DNA of 25,991 bases from Collinsella sp. (GTDB lineage Bacteria; Actinomycetota; Coriobacteriia; Coriobacteriales; Coriobacteriaceae). The stretch covers positions 1 through 25,991 of the forward strand of contig JAGZUC010000032.1 of assembly GCA_018380195.1 (NCBI GenBank), in the 5' to 3' direction. A program made the position numbers and the translations under genes. This document shows, piece after piece, positions 1 to 8,540 of the stretch. The notes under the pieces are model-generated. The model was not told where the DNA came from. It was given only the letters and a program-made list of their open reading frames with translations, and made no database searches. Within the stretch, counting starts at the first letter, position 1. Each line of letters begins with the position of its first letter.

Positions 1-91
1 GTTCATGCTGCCCCCATCATCGCGGTCTACGGGGTCAACGATATGGCACCGTGGGGACACATGTATGTCAATCCTGGTCTAACAGAGCCTT

Positions 92-1903
92 TTGTTTTCC
101 TATCTGGGGGCATATCGCCGCGATGCCATGCTCGGCGTGCTCTTTGTGACGGCCGAGACGGCGCTCGAGCTGTTTATCCCGGTCATCATGGCAAACATCA
201 TCGACGTGGGCGTGCCCACGGGCGACGTCAATTACATGCTGCTGCAGGGCGCGTGCATGCTGGTGTGCGCGGCGTTTTCGCTGGTGCTGGGTCTGGGCTA
301 CGCACGCACGTCCGCTCGCGTGGCCTCGGGCCTGGGCGCCAACCTGCGCGAGGCCGAGTATCGTAAGATTCAGACGCTCGCTTTTGGCAATCTGGACAAC
401 TACGACGCCAGCTCGCTCGTCACGCGCATGACCACCGACATCACCGTTATCCAAAACGCCATCGGCAACGGCTTCCGCCCCATGGTGCGTGGACCGGTGA
501 CGCTCATCGTCGGCCTGGTCTATGCCCTGGTACTGTCGCGCCCGCTCGCCACGGTCTTCGCGATTATCCTGCCTGTACTGGCGATTGTGCTGGGCGTTAT
601 CACCTACCGTGTGAGTCCGCTCTACCGCCAGCTGCAGACCTCGATGGATCACCTCAACGGTGTGGTGCAGGAGGACCTCACTGCCGTGCGCGCCGTCAAG
701 GCGTATGTACGCGCCGAGCACGAGGAAGCCAAGTTCGATACCGTCAATACCGAGCTCGCGCACACGGCGACGAAGACTTTCGGCAACGCCGTGCTCAACC
801 TGCCGGTGTTTCAGTTGTCGATGTACGTGGCCGCCATCTCCATCCTGTGGATCGGCGGGCGCATGATTATCGCCGGTGAGCTGGGCGTGGGCTCGCTTAC
901 GGGCTTTATGAGCTACGTGCTGCTGATCATGAACTCGCTTATGATGATCTCCAACGTGTTTTTGCTGCTCACGCGCGCGCTCGCCAGCGTGGAGCGCATT
1001 TCGCGCGTGATCGACGAACAATCGCTCATCCAAGCGCCCGCGGCAGACGCGGCCGTGCGCGAAGTGGCCGACGGAAGCGTCGAGTTCCGCGACGTGTCGT
1101 TTAAGTACCGCGCGGATGCTGCCGAGGATGTGCTCGAGCATATCGACCTTCGTATTGAGCCGGGCTCCACGGTGGGCATCCTCGGCGGCACGGGCTCGGG
1201 CAAGAGCTCGCTTGTGCAGCTGATTGCGCGCCTGTACGACGCCACCGAAGGCGCCGTGCTTGTGGGCGGACGCGACGTGCGCGACTACGACCTCGCGACC
1301 CTACGCGACGCTGTGGGCATTGTGCTGCAAAAGAATGTGCTGTTTACGGGTACCGTGCGCGAGAACCTGCAGTGGGGCGCGCCCGATGCCACCGACGAGG
1401 AGCTGCTGCGTGCCTGCCGCGCGGCGTGTGTGGACGAGTTCCTGGACCGCATCGGCGGGCTGGACGGCGAGTTGGGCCAAGGCGGCGCTGGTGTTTCGGG
1501 TGGCCAGAAGCAACGCCTGTGCATCGCGCGCACGCTGCTCAAGCATCCGCGCGTGCTCATTTTTGATGACTCCACCAGCGCGGTCGATATGGCGACCGAC
1601 GCTAAGATTCGCGAGCACATCGCTCGGATTTCCGATACGACCGTGCTCATCATCGCCCAGCGTATCGCGAGCGTCATGGATGCCGATCGCATTGTGGTGT
1701 TGGACGACGGTCGTGTCCACGGCGTGGGCACGCACGAGGAGCTGCTGGCGGGCGACAACATCTACCAGGAGATTTACGCCTCGCAGATGGAGTTTGCGGG
1801 GAACGCGGACGCCGGCGACGGCAGCGACGATGGTTGCGCGAATGATCCGTTTTCCTCCGTCCCCGGAGGATCGCCCTTGGAAGGGGGTGAGCGCCATGCC
1901 TAA
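92..1903 (+). CDS. Heterodimeric ABC exporter subunit with degenerate ATPase site (TM287-like half)
   Basis: This 603-residue protein has an N-terminal six-helix exporter membrane domain (about residues 1-310) and a C-terminal nucleotide-binding domain. Visible motifs are Walker A GGTGSGKS (365-372), signature VSGGQ (468-472) and Walker B ending FDDS, where Asp493 replaces the catalytic Glu. Gln523 (IAQR) replaces the switch His. This Asp/Gln pair is the known mark of the non-hydrolysing half of TM287/288-type heterodimers. The gene overlaps the partner gene by 8 bp, so the two are probably translationally coupled. The cargo (drug, lipid or peptide) cannot be told from sequence. The start is uncertain: TTG at 92 is the only start between the in-frame stop at 80-82 and the ATG at 128, and it has no good ribosome site. 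Bases 1-79 show no gene I can support. Confidence 0.9.
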   Translation: MFSYLGAYRRDAMLGVLFVTAETALELFIPVIMANIIDVGVPTGDVNYMLLQGACMLVCAAFSLVLGLGYARTSARVASGLGANLREAEYRKIQTLAFGNLDNYDASSLVTRMTTDITVIQNAIGNGFRPMVRGPVTLIVGLVYALVLSRPLATVFAIILPVLAIVLGVITYRVSPLYRQLQTSMDHLNGVVQEDLTAVRAVKAYVRAEHEEAKFDTVNTELAHTATKTFGNAVLNLPVFQLSMYVAAISILWIGGRMIIAGELGVGSLTGFMSYVLLIMNSLMMISNVFLLLTRALASVERISRVIDEQSLIQAPAADAAVREVADGSVEFRDVSFKYRADAAEDVLEHIDLRIEPGSTVGILGGTGSGKSSLVQLIARLYDATEGAVLVGGRDVRDYDLATLRDAVGIVLQKNVLFTGTVRENLQWGAPDATDEELLRACRAACVDEFLDRIGGLDGELGQGGAGVSGGQKQRLCIARTLLKHPRVLIFDDSTSAVDMATDAKIREHIARISDTTVLIIAQRIASVMDADRIVVLDDGRVHGVGTHEELLAGDNIYQEIYASQMEFAGNADAGDGSDDGCANDPFSSVPGGSPLEGGERHA

Positions 1904-3794
1904 GACCGCAGCCCAAGCACGCCCGGCCGACCTCAAGCGCACCGTGCGCCGCCTGCTCTCCTACATGGGGCATGCCAAGTTCTCGTTGCTCGCGGTGGGC
2001 GTGCTCGCCTCCGTTGCCGCCATCGCGAGCCTCGCCGGCACCTACATGGTGCGCCCCATCGTTAACGGTTTGGCCACGGGCGGGGAGGAACTGCTCGCCA
2101 AGCAGGTCATCCTGACGGCGATCATCTACGCCGCGGGCGTGCTCTCGGCCCTGGGCTACTCACAGATCATGGTGCGCGCGGCCCAACACGTGGTGTCCGA
2201 TATTCGCCGCGACCTGTTCGCGCACATCCAGACGCTGCCGCTCAGTTATTTTGACGGCACGCGCTCGGGCGACATCATGAGTTTTTTCACCAACGACGTC
2301 GACACCGTCTCCGAGGCGCTTAACAACAGCTTTGCCAACGTGATTCAGGCCGCCATTCAGGTTGTGGGCACCACGGCTATGCTCATCATCCTTAACTGGC
2401 AGCTCACGATTATCACACTCGTGTGCGATGCGGCCATTGTGCTGTATGCGCGCTACTCGGGCGCGCGCTCTAAGCGTTTCTTTGCTGCCCAGCAGGCATC
2501 GCTTGGCGACCTGGACGGATATATCGAAGAGATGGTCTCGGGTCAAAAGGTCATCAAGGTCTTTAACCGTGAGGCGGCGAATGTCGCCGGCTTTGCCTGC
2601 CGCAACGACGAGCTTCGCCGCACCGGCACCGCCGCCGTGAGCTATGCCAACTCCATGGTGCCCATGACTGTCGTGATTGGCTACGTCAACTATGCCATCG
2701 TCGCCGTGGCGGGCGGCATGCTCTGCATCAAGGGGCTCGCCGACGTAGGTGCGCTCGCGAGCTACCTGGTCTTTGTGCGCCAGGCCGCCATGCCCATCAA
2801 CCAGTTTACGCAGCTCGGCAACTTCTTGCTCAACGCGTTGGCCGGTGCCGAGCGCCTGTTTGCGGCTATGGACCTTAAACCCGAGGTGGACGAGGGCTGC
2901 GTGGAGCTGGTGCAGACGGGCGACGCCGCATGGGCGTGGAAGATTCCCGAGGGTCAGGGCGTGGGCGCGTACGGGCACTTGCATGATATGGTTGCTGTTG
3001 ATGAGTCGGGCCGCGCGGTGGCTGCCGACGGCACCGAGCTCACGTGCGGCTTGGTCCCGCTTGCCGGCGACGTGCGCTTCCATGCCGTGGATTTTTCCTA
3101 CGTGCCGGGCACCCGCGTGCTCACGGATCTCAACCTGTTTGCCAAGCCGGGGCAAAAGATCGCGTTTGTGGGCTCGACGGGCGCCGGCAAGACGACCATT
3201 ACCAACCTCATCAACCGCTTCTACGAGGTCGATGACGGCGAGATCACGTACGACGGCATCGACGTCAAGCACATTGCCAAGGCCAGCCTGCGCGGGTCGC
3301 TCGGCATTGTGCTGCAGGATACGCACCTGTTTAGCGGCACCATTGCGCAGAACATCCGCTTTGGCAAGCTCGACGCGACCGACGAGGAGGTGCGCGCCGC
3401 TGCCGAGGCCGCCTGCGCCGACTCGTTTATCCGCCGCTTGCCACAAGGCTACGACACGCCGGTTACGGCCGATGGCGCCAACCTGTCGCAGGGCCAACGC
3501 CAGCTGCTCGCCATCGCACGTGTGGCCGTGGCCGATCCGCCGGTGCTCATCCTGGACGAGGCCACGAGTTCCATCGACACGCGCACCGAAAAGCTCATCG
3601 AGCGCGGCATGGACCGCATCATGCGCGGTCGCACCACGTTTATGATCGCGCACCGACTGTCCACCGTCCGCGACGCCGACGCGATCATGGTCCTCGAGCA
3701 CGGCCGCATCATCGAACGCGGCACCCACGAGGAGCTCCTCGCCCAGCACGGCGAGTACTGGCAGCTGGCGCACGGACTGAAGGAGTTGGATTAA
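1896..3794 (+). CDS. Heterodimeric ABC exporter subunit with canonical ATPase site (TM288-like half)
   Basis: This 632-residue subunit has six N-terminal membrane helices (about residues 20-320) and a C-terminal ATPase domain. Walker A GSTGAGKTT lies at 426-434, the variant signature LSQGQ at 530-534, Walker B LILDE with catalytic Glu555, and switch His586 in IAHR. LSQGQ with an intact Glu and His is typical of the catalytically competent half of TM287/288-like exporters, complementing the degenerate upstream subunit. An extra segment of about 60 residues (roughly 330-390) sits between the membrane domain and the ATPase core. The ATG at 1896 was chosen because AAGGGGG lies just upstream and it overlaps the preceding stop; the open frame continues upstream only as a shadow of the first gene. 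A 65-bp palindrome that could act as a terminator follows at 3843. Confidence 0.93.
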   Translation: MPKTAAQARPADLKRTVRRLLSYMGHAKFSLLAVGVLASVAAIASLAGTYMVRPIVNGLATGGEELLAKQVILTAIIYAAGVLSALGYSQIMVRAAQHVVSDIRRDLFAHIQTLPLSYFDGTRSGDIMSFFTNDVDTVSEALNNSFANVIQAAIQVVGTTAMLIILNWQLTIITLVCDAAIVLYARYSGARSKRFFAAQQASLGDLDGYIEEMVSGQKVIKVFNREAANVAGFACRNDELRRTGTAAVSYANSMVPMTVVIGYVNYAIVAVAGGMLCIKGLADVGALASYLVFVRQAAMPINQFTQLGNFLLNALAGAERLFAAMDLKPEVDEGCVELVQTGDAAWAWKIPEGQGVGAYGHLHDMVAVDESGRAVAADGTELTCGLVPLAGDVRFHAVDFSYVPGTRVLTDLNLFAKPGQKIAFVGSTGAGKTTITNLINRFYEVDDGEITYDGIDVKHIAKASLRGSLGIVLQDTHLFSGTIAQNIRFGKLDATDEEVRAAAEAACADSFIRRLPQGYDTPVTADGANLSQGQRQLLAIARVAVADPPVLILDEATSSIDTRTEKLIERGMDRIMRGRTTFMIAHRLSTVRDADAIMVLEHGRIIERGTHEELLAQHGEYWQLAHGLKELD

Positions 3795-3842
3795 CCCGTT
3801 TGAGCACGGTGCTTTGGCTCTCCATGCTCCTCACCCCGCCTC

Positions 3843-3907
3843 AAACCGTCCCAACATTCGACGTTTTTTGCCAATATCAGGAAAAGCATCGAATGTTGGG
3901 ACGGTTT
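3843..3907. repeat. 65-bp hairpin repeat, family A, copy 1
   Basis: It has perfect 19-bp arms (3843-3861 and 3889-3907) built on CAACATTCGA / TCGAATGTTG, with a 27-nt loop, followed by a T-run. It differs from the copy at 5083-5147 by one base. It could terminate the ABC operon, but the copy number and near identity show that it is also a dispersed repeat. Confidence 0.93.
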
Positions 3908-4007
3908 TTCTGTCATCCGACCAGGCGGAATCGCTAACTTGCATGCGAAGGTGTGCGAATCCGCGAGCAGGGGAATAAGGTTGGCTATCCGACCCATTGG
4001 AGGGCTC

Positions 4008-5045
4008 ATGGATCTGCCGATCGTCCTGTCCCATAAGACCGCCTGGCTGTACCACAATGTGGTGCGCCCGTCCGAGCCGCTTTCGCGAGCAAGCAGCCTA
4101 TACGATGAGGACTCGATTGCCGACGAGGCGGAGTCGACCACGGGCCTGCTCAAATTGGGACTCGATGCCAAGGGACTGAGAATATCTGCGGCGGTCGAGA
4201 TTGTCACCGACTACCTGGTCTCACTTGGTATTCCACATGAGGAGCTCGATTGTATTGACACGCTGGTTGGCTTCGATTTCGAGCGCTCTCGGCCGGCGGG
4301 TCTCCGACGCCATGTGTTTGGGGCGCCCATACCCTCGGGTCATCTTATCGAGGTGGCAGAGGGTCTCTTGGTGGTTGATGAGGCCATGTGCTTTGTCCAG
4401 GCAGGTTCGTGGATGAGTGAGCCCGAGCAGCTGGAATATGGGTATGAAATCTGCGCCCGATACCATTTGAATCATTTGTCGTCAGGCGATTACATCGAGA
4501 TGGGGCGGAGGTATACCGTTGCCGACTTGATCGCTTATTGCGATGAGAATCGATCTCGTCAGGGGGCTACACGTGCGGCTGCCGTGCTCAGACGTGTGCA
4601 CGATGGCGCGCGGTCGCCCATGGAGACGGCCGCCGCAATCATGGTCGTCGCGAAGCGTTCCCAGGGCGGGCTCGGGTACACCAGGGTCGAGCTCAACCAT
4701 CGGGTCGATGTTCCCAACGAGTTCAAGTATCTCGCAAAGGCCGGGTATTTCGAGATTGACGTATATGCGCCTGCGAGCGGTACGGGGATTGAATACAACG
4801 GCTCGGACCATCTTGATAAACAGCGCAGCGCGTCGGATGCGGAGCGTATGACCGTGCTGAGCGCGCTGGGCTTTAGGATGATCGTCCTCACCGGGACTCA
4901 GTTTGCCCATCAGCTGCAATTGCACCGGGCGATGAATGCCATTGCGCTCGCTATGGGTCTCAAATGCGACCGAAGCGAGGCGTTTCAGAAACGGCAGAAT
5001 GACCTGCGGGAATTCGTGATTCGGCACTGGAACGGCGGCCTCTAG
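4008..5045 (+). CDS. DUF559/Vsr-like PD-(D/E)XK nuclease-domain protein, function unknown
   Basis: This 345-residue protein starts at ATG 4008 behind TTGGAGGG; the longer frame from 3939 has no better signal. The N-terminal half (SHKTAWLYHNV near residue 8) vaguely resembles the helical N-terminus of AbiEi-type proteins. The C-terminal part carries Asp251, then Glu262 in GIEYNG followed by DH, an Arg-containing helix and a beta strand (LGFRMIVLTG). This order fits the core of DUF559/Vsr-like nucleases (D...E-x-x-G-x-x-H...R). No signal peptide or membrane helix is seen. The gene stands alone, but 65-bp palindromes differing by one base lie on both sides in the same orientation, as for a moved cassette. 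Catalytic activity and any toxin or restriction role are inference. Confidence 0.6.
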   Translation: MDLPIVLSHKTAWLYHNVVRPSEPLSRASSLYDEDSIADEAESTTGLLKLGLDAKGLRISAAVEIVTDYLVSLGIPHEELDCIDTLVGFDFERSRPAGLRRHVFGAPIPSGHLIEVAEGLLVVDEAMCFVQAGSWMSEPEQLEYGYEICARYHLNHLSSGDYIEMGRRYTVADLIAYCDENRSRQGATRAAAVLRRVHDGARSPMETAAAIMVVAKRSQGGLGYTRVELNHRVDVPNEFKYLAKAGYFEIDVYAPASGTGIEYNGSDHLDKQRSASDAERMTVLSALGFRMIVLTGTQFAHQLQLHRAMNAIALAMGLKCDRSEAFQKRQNDLREFVIRHWNGGL

Positions 5046-5082
5046 GGGCGTCTGGCTCGTCTTCCGAGCCCTGCGAACACCT

Positions 5083-5147
5083 AAACCGCCCCAACATTCG
5101 ACGTTTTTTGCCAATATCAGGAAAAGCATCGAATGTTGGGACGGTTT
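5083..5147. repeat. 65-bp hairpin repeat, family A, copy 2
   Basis: It matches the copy at 3843-3907 at 64 of 65 bases, in the same orientation. The single change (C5089 instead of T) breaks one pair in the 19-bp stem. It lies just after the nuclease-like gene and upstream of moaA. Confidence 0.93.
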
Positions 5148-5278
5148 GAATGCCGAGGATGGGCTCGGGAAGCCCTTCTTGCTCGAATGGCATGCCCTGT
5201 CGTACGCGTGTCGGCATGATTCTCCCGTGGGGTATTATGTTTTCCGAAGAATAAAACGCCGCGTGAGGGGAGGGTTGC

Positions 5279-6334
5279 GTGGACGGGCGCGTGCAACATG
5301 ACGGCTTTGGCCGCGACATCAACTACCTGCGCATTGCCGTTACCGACAAGTGCAATTTCCGCTGCATTTACTGCATGCCGGCCGATGGCGTGGCGCCCCG
5401 TGCACACGACGAGCTGCTCAGCGCCGAGGAAATCGCCCGCTTTGTGCGCTTGGTGGCGGGGGAGGGCATTCGCCGCGTGCGCCTGACGGGCGGCGAGCCG
5501 CTGGTCAGCCGCCGTATCATTCCGCTTATTCGCGACATTCGCGCGATCCCGCAGATCGAGGACATCTCGCTCACCACCAACGGCGCCCTGCTGCCCCAGC
5601 TGGCACCGCAGCTCAAAGATGCCGGGCTTAACCGCGTCAATATTTCGCTCGACACGCTCGACCCCTCGCTGTTTGGAAAGATCACGCGTCTAGGTCGACT
5701 CGAGCAGACCATGGCTGGCATCGACGCGGCGCTGGCTTGGGGCTTTGAGCCCGTTAAGGTCAACTGCGTTGTCGTGCGTCGACTCAACCAGGATGTGGCA
5801 GCCCTCGCACGGCTCACGCTCGACCGCCCCATCCACCTGCGCTTTATCGAATACATGCCCATCGGCGACGAGCACACAAGCTCGCATTGCGCTGTGGACC
5901 CGCATGCGCCCGCGCTCAACCCCGAGCTGTGGGACGCGAGCGATACCGTGCCGAGCGACGAGCTGCGGGCGCGCATCAATGCCGGGGCCGCCGCGGCGGG
6001 GCTGGGCGAGCTCGAGCCGCTCGACATCAACGACGCTCCTGCCGGCGCGGGCCCTGCGCGCTACTGGCACTTTCTGGGCGCGGCGGGAACGGTCGGCTTC
6101 ATTAGCGCCATGTCCAACCATTTTTGCGCGAATTGCAACCGTCTGCGCCTGACGGCCGATGGCAACGTGCGTCCGTGCCTGTTCAGCGATGCCGAGTATT
6201 CGGTGCGCGAGGCGCTGCGCCGCGGTGATGATATGCAGGTACTTTCGATTTGGCGCGATGCCGTGGCCCACAAACCGCAGGAACACGCGATAATTGTGGG
6301 CACGCAACGATTTATGTCCCAAATCGGAGGATGA
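5279..6334 (+). CDS. moaA: GTP 3',8-cyclase MoaA
   Basis: MoaA is the radical-SAM enzyme that converts GTP to 3',8-cyclo-GTP, the first step of molybdenum cofactor synthesis. The 351-residue protein has the N-terminal cluster motif Cys25-x3-Cys29-x2-Cys32, the SAM-binding TGGEPL segment, and the C-terminal second cluster Cys283-x2-Cys286-x13-Cys300. It ends in Gly-Gly, the C-terminal tail needed for GTP chemistry in the family. Length is normal. The start is GTG 5279 behind GAGGGGAGGG. The last codons contain the CGGAGG ribosome site of the next gene, so moaA and the moaC-mobB fusion are surely one operon. A TATTAT at 5233-5238 could be the -10, but no convincing -35 is visible. Confidence 0.97.
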   Translation: MDGRVQHDGFGRDINYLRIAVTDKCNFRCIYCMPADGVAPRAHDELLSAEEIARFVRLVAGEGIRRVRLTGGEPLVSRRIIPLIRDIRAIPQIEDISLTTNGALLPQLAPQLKDAGLNRVNISLDTLDPSLFGKITRLGRLEQTMAGIDAALAWGFEPVKVNCVVVRRLNQDVAALARLTLDRPIHLRFIEYMPIGDEHTSSHCAVDPHAPALNPELWDASDTVPSDELRARINAGAAAAGLGELEPLDINDAPAGAGPARYWHFLGAAGTVGFISAMSNHFCANCNRLRLTADGNVRPCLFSDAEYSVREALRRGDDMQVLSIWRDAVAHKPQEHAIIVGTQRFMSQIGG

Positions 6335-6338
6335 TCAT

Positions 6339-7643
6339 ATGGCCAAGAGCAGGTACGCCGATGCCACCAAGGCCGCTCGCAGGGCCGCGATGTCTGCCCA
6401 CAAAGCCCTGTCTGCCAGCAAGGACGCCGCATCCGCGGCTGTGCAGCCGTCCGCGAGCGACAATGCCGCCGAGTCCGCCCGCGACGCGCGCCGCGACGAG
6501 CTGACGCACGTGGATGCCAAGGGCGAGGTGCGCATGGTCGACGTATCCGACAAGGCCGAGACGCACCGCACCGCCATCGCCGAGGGTACCATCCTCATGC
6601 ATCCCGAGACGCAGACCATGGTGCTGCAGGACCGCGCCAAGAAGGGCGACGTGCTCGCCTGCGCGCGCGTCGCGGGCATCATGGCCATCAAACGCACGAG
6701 CGACATCATTCCCATGTGCCATCCGCTGCTCATTACCAAGAGCAAGTGCGATATCGAGCCCATCGCTCCGGCAGGAACGTCTGCCGAGGACGTGCCCGAG
6801 GGCTGGGCGCCGGCACGTCCCGACGGGCAGGTCGGCTTTCATGTGCTGGTCACGGCAGGTGTGACGGGTAAGACGGGCATCGAGATGGAGGCGCTGACCG
6901 GCGCGAGCGCCGCGTGTCTGACCATCTACGACATGTGTAAGGCCGTCGACCGTGGCATGGAGATCGTCGATGTGCGTCTGCTGCACAAGGAAGGTGGCCG
7001 CTCGGGCGTGTGGGACCGTGCGGAGCGTCAAGCTGCCACTGCCGAGGCAACCGCTGCCGATGGTGCCGCGCCCGCGAGCGTATCCGCCCCGGCCGTGCCC
7101 GCAGCTCCCACCCCGGCTGCCCCCGCGATCGCGTTTATCGGTTACCAGAACTCGGGCAAGACCACGCTCGTCGAGAAGGTCATCGCCGAGCTTACCCGTC
7201 GCGGCCTGCGCGTGGGTTCGCTCAAACATCATGGGCATCACGGCTTCGACATCGACGTGCCTGCCAAGGATACCTGGCGTCATCACCAGGCAGGCTCCAA
7301 GCACGTGGGCCTCATCTGCGCCACGCGCTGGGCGGAGTACGCCGACACGCGCGAGGAGGACGAGATGCCCGCGCGCGAGCTGCTGTCGCGTTACAACGAC
7401 GTCGATGTGGTGATCATCGAGGGCTACAAGACCGAGGGCTTCGACAATATCGTGGTCGCGCGTTCCGGCGTCGACCGTCTGCGTGGCAAGAGCTCGCTCG
7501 ATCTGGTCGACGGCCGCACACTGGCCCTAGCCTGCAACGAGGCCCTGGCACGCCAGGCTTTTGACGCCGGCTTTGCGACCCGAGCCATCAACATCAACGA
7601 CGCCCGAGCCATCTGCGATCTGATCCAAGACCATCTGGCCTAA
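6339..7643 (+). CDS. moaC: MoaC-MobB fusion: cyclic pyranopterin synthase plus molybdopterin-guanine dinucleotide GTPase
   Basis: This 434-residue fusion has a MoaC domain (about 55-230) that would turn MoaA's product into cPMP. His128 (MCHP), Glu182 and Glu184 (MEMEALTG) and the Asp198/Lys201 pair (DMCKA) match the MoaC active site; Glu182 to Asp198 has the same spacing as in E. coli MoaC (Glu112, Asp128). An Ala/Pro-rich linker (about 230-262) joins it to a MobB domain with Walker A GYQNSGKT (268-275) and the VIIEGYK segment. An Ala-rich leader of about 50 residues precedes MoaC. The start is ATG 6339, 8 bases after CGGAGG, which lies inside the end of moaA. Genes for MoaD, MoaE, MoeA and MobA are not in the window. 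The stop overlaps a hairpin repeat at 7642. Confidence 0.95.
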   Translation: MAKSRYADATKAARRAAMSAHKALSASKDAASAAVQPSASDNAAESARDARRDELTHVDAKGEVRMVDVSDKAETHRTAIAEGTILMHPETQTMVLQDRAKKGDVLACARVAGIMAIKRTSDIIPMCHPLLITKSKCDIEPIAPAGTSAEDVPEGWAPARPDGQVGFHVLVTAGVTGKTGIEMEALTGASAACLTIYDMCKAVDRGMEIVDVRLLHKEGGRSGVWDRAERQAATAEATAADGAAPASVSAPAVPAAPTPAAPAIAFIGYQNSGKTTLVEKVIAELTRRGLRVGSLKHHGHHGFDIDVPAKDTWRHHQAGSKHVGLICATRWAEYADTREEDEMPARELLSRYNDVDVVIIEGYKTEGFDNIVVARSGVDRLRGKSSLDLVDGRTLALACNEALARQAFDAGFATRAININDARAICDLIQDHLA

Positions 7644-7695
7644 AACCTGCCAAATAGGGACAGGTTTGTTTTGGCAGGTTTTATCTGGGCAAACG
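7642..7695. repeat. 54-bp hairpin repeat, family C, copy 1
   Basis: Arms AAAACCTGCCA / TGGCAGGTTTT enclose AATAGGGACAGGTTTGTT, and a conserved tail follows (TTATCTGGGCAAACG). A second copy of the same length lies at 11097-11150. The 5' arm overlaps the stop codon of the moaC-mobB fusion. Confidence 0.85.
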
Positions 7696-7701
7696 CCATT
7701 T

Positions 7702-7738
7702 CCACCACAAAGGGGCCAGGCACCTTTGTGGTGGTTTT
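7702..7738. repeat. ACCACCACAAAGG hairpin repeat, family B, copy 1
   Basis: Arms CCACCACAAAGG / CCTTTGTGGTGG flank GGCCAGGCA and are followed by TTTT. It is one of six copies in the window, all in gaps between genes. It could act as a terminator. Confidence 0.9.
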
Positions 7739-7751
7739 GATCAAAGAGCCT

Positions 7752-7781
7752 TTGCCTTAAACCTACCTCAAGGTGTAATAA
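7752..7781 (+). promoter_or_regulatory. Candidate promoter of the histidine phosphatase gene
   Basis: TTGCCT (7752-7757) and TAATAA (7776-7781) are 18 bases apart and lie 33 bases before the ATG, downstream of two hairpin repeats. This is judged by eye only. Confidence 0.45.
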
Positions 7782-7814
7782 TCGCTGACAAACGATTGCG
7801 ATTACGGAGGTCTC

Positions 7815-8399
7815 ATGCCAAAACTGTACTTTATGCGTCACGGCCAAACGCTCTTTAACCTGCTTCGCCGCAAGCAGGGTTGGTGCGATTCGCCGCTCAC
7901 CGAGCTGGGAATCGAGCAGGCTAAAACTGTCGGCGCGACCCTGCGAGAGCGTGGCCTTGCGTTCGACCATGCGTACAGTTCCACGTCCGAGCGTGCGTGC
8001 GACACGCTTGAGCTTGCGTTTCCTGACCAGCCTTACGAGCGCGTCAAAGGCCTTAAGGAATGGAACTTTGGCAAGTTTGAGGGTGCGAGCGAGGATTTGA
8101 ATCCGCGCCTGCCCTACGGTGATTATTATAAGCAGTATGACGGTGAGGGCGAGGTTGAGTTTCGCGAGCGCATGATGGCGACCATCACCGAGCTCATGCA
8201 GCGTCCCGGGCACGAGAGCGTGCTGTGCGTGGGCCATGGCGCCGCAGTGGCTCAGGTCATGCGCACCGTGGGCGTGGATCCGCTCAAAATGAAGAACCGT
8301 ATCGGCAACTGCTGTGTGCTCGAGCTCGATTTTGACCCTACTACCAGCACGTTTGCCTTTGCAGACCTCTACAACCCCTACGGCATCCCACGCGAGTAG
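7815..8399 (+). CDS. Histidine phosphatase (phosphoglycerate mutase-like) family protein
   Basis: This 194-residue cytoplasmic enzyme has the phosphohistidine motif RHG with His9, the conserved Arg-rich SSTSERACDT segment, the acidic LKEWNFGKFEG motif and the second catalytic His141 in VGHGAA. These identify the two-histidine phosphatase superfamily, which includes cofactor-dependent phosphoglycerate mutases and many small-molecule phosphatases. The short length and EWNFG motif favour a broad phosphatase over a glycolytic mutase, but the substrate cannot be assigned. The start at ATG 7815 is supported by ACGGAGG 8 bases upstream. It appears monocistronic: a likely promoter precedes it and a family B hairpin with a TTTT tail follows the stop. 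Confidence 0.92.
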   Translation: MPKLYFMRHGQTLFNLLRRKQGWCDSPLTELGIEQAKTVGATLRERGLAFDHAYSSTSERACDTLELAFPDQPYERVKGLKEWNFGKFEGASEDLNPRLPYGDYYKQYDGEGEVEFRERMMATITELMQRPGHESVLCVGHGAAVAQVMRTVGVDPLKMKNRIGNCCVLELDFDPTTSTFAFADLYNPYGIPRE

Positions 8400-8404
8400 T
8401 CGCT

Positions 8405-8445
8405 AAAACCACCACAAAGGGGCCAGTCTCCTTTGTGGTGGTTTT
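8405..8445. repeat. ACCACCACAAAGG hairpin repeat, family B, copy 2 (likely terminator)
   Basis: Arms AAAACCACCACAAAGG / CCTTTGTGGTGGTTTT start 6 bases after the phosphatase stop. The stem is perfect and ends in TTTT, so it should terminate transcription in both directions. Confidence 0.9.
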
Positions 8446-8497
8446 GCCGTTCGCGGGCGTTTTTCTACCGTTCGGCGGACTTTCACGTAGACTGGGG

Positions 8498-8526
8498 TTA
8501 CGTGGCGTGCAAGTTTCGTGCACAAT
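8498..8526 (+). promoter_or_regulatory. Candidate licT promoter
   Basis: TTACGT (8498-8503) and CACAAT (8521-8526) are 17 bases apart, with a GTGCA/TGCAC dyad (8507-8511, 8519-8523) between and over the -10. If used, the transcript would begin near 8533, just before the antiterminator hairpin. Both boxes are weak matches. Confidence 0.35.
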
Positions 8527-8540
8527 CACACCCGTGCTTA

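Noticed and set aside
43..366. Plus-strand open frame at the left edge with ATG at 43 and 61
   Set aside because: From about position 110 it is an out-of-frame shadow of the ABC transporter; the first 30 residues match nothing I recognise and the edge prevents a decision.
7642..7738. Consecutive repeats considered as a CRISPR array
   Set aside because: They are single palindromic elements of different families without regularly spaced repeats or spacers.
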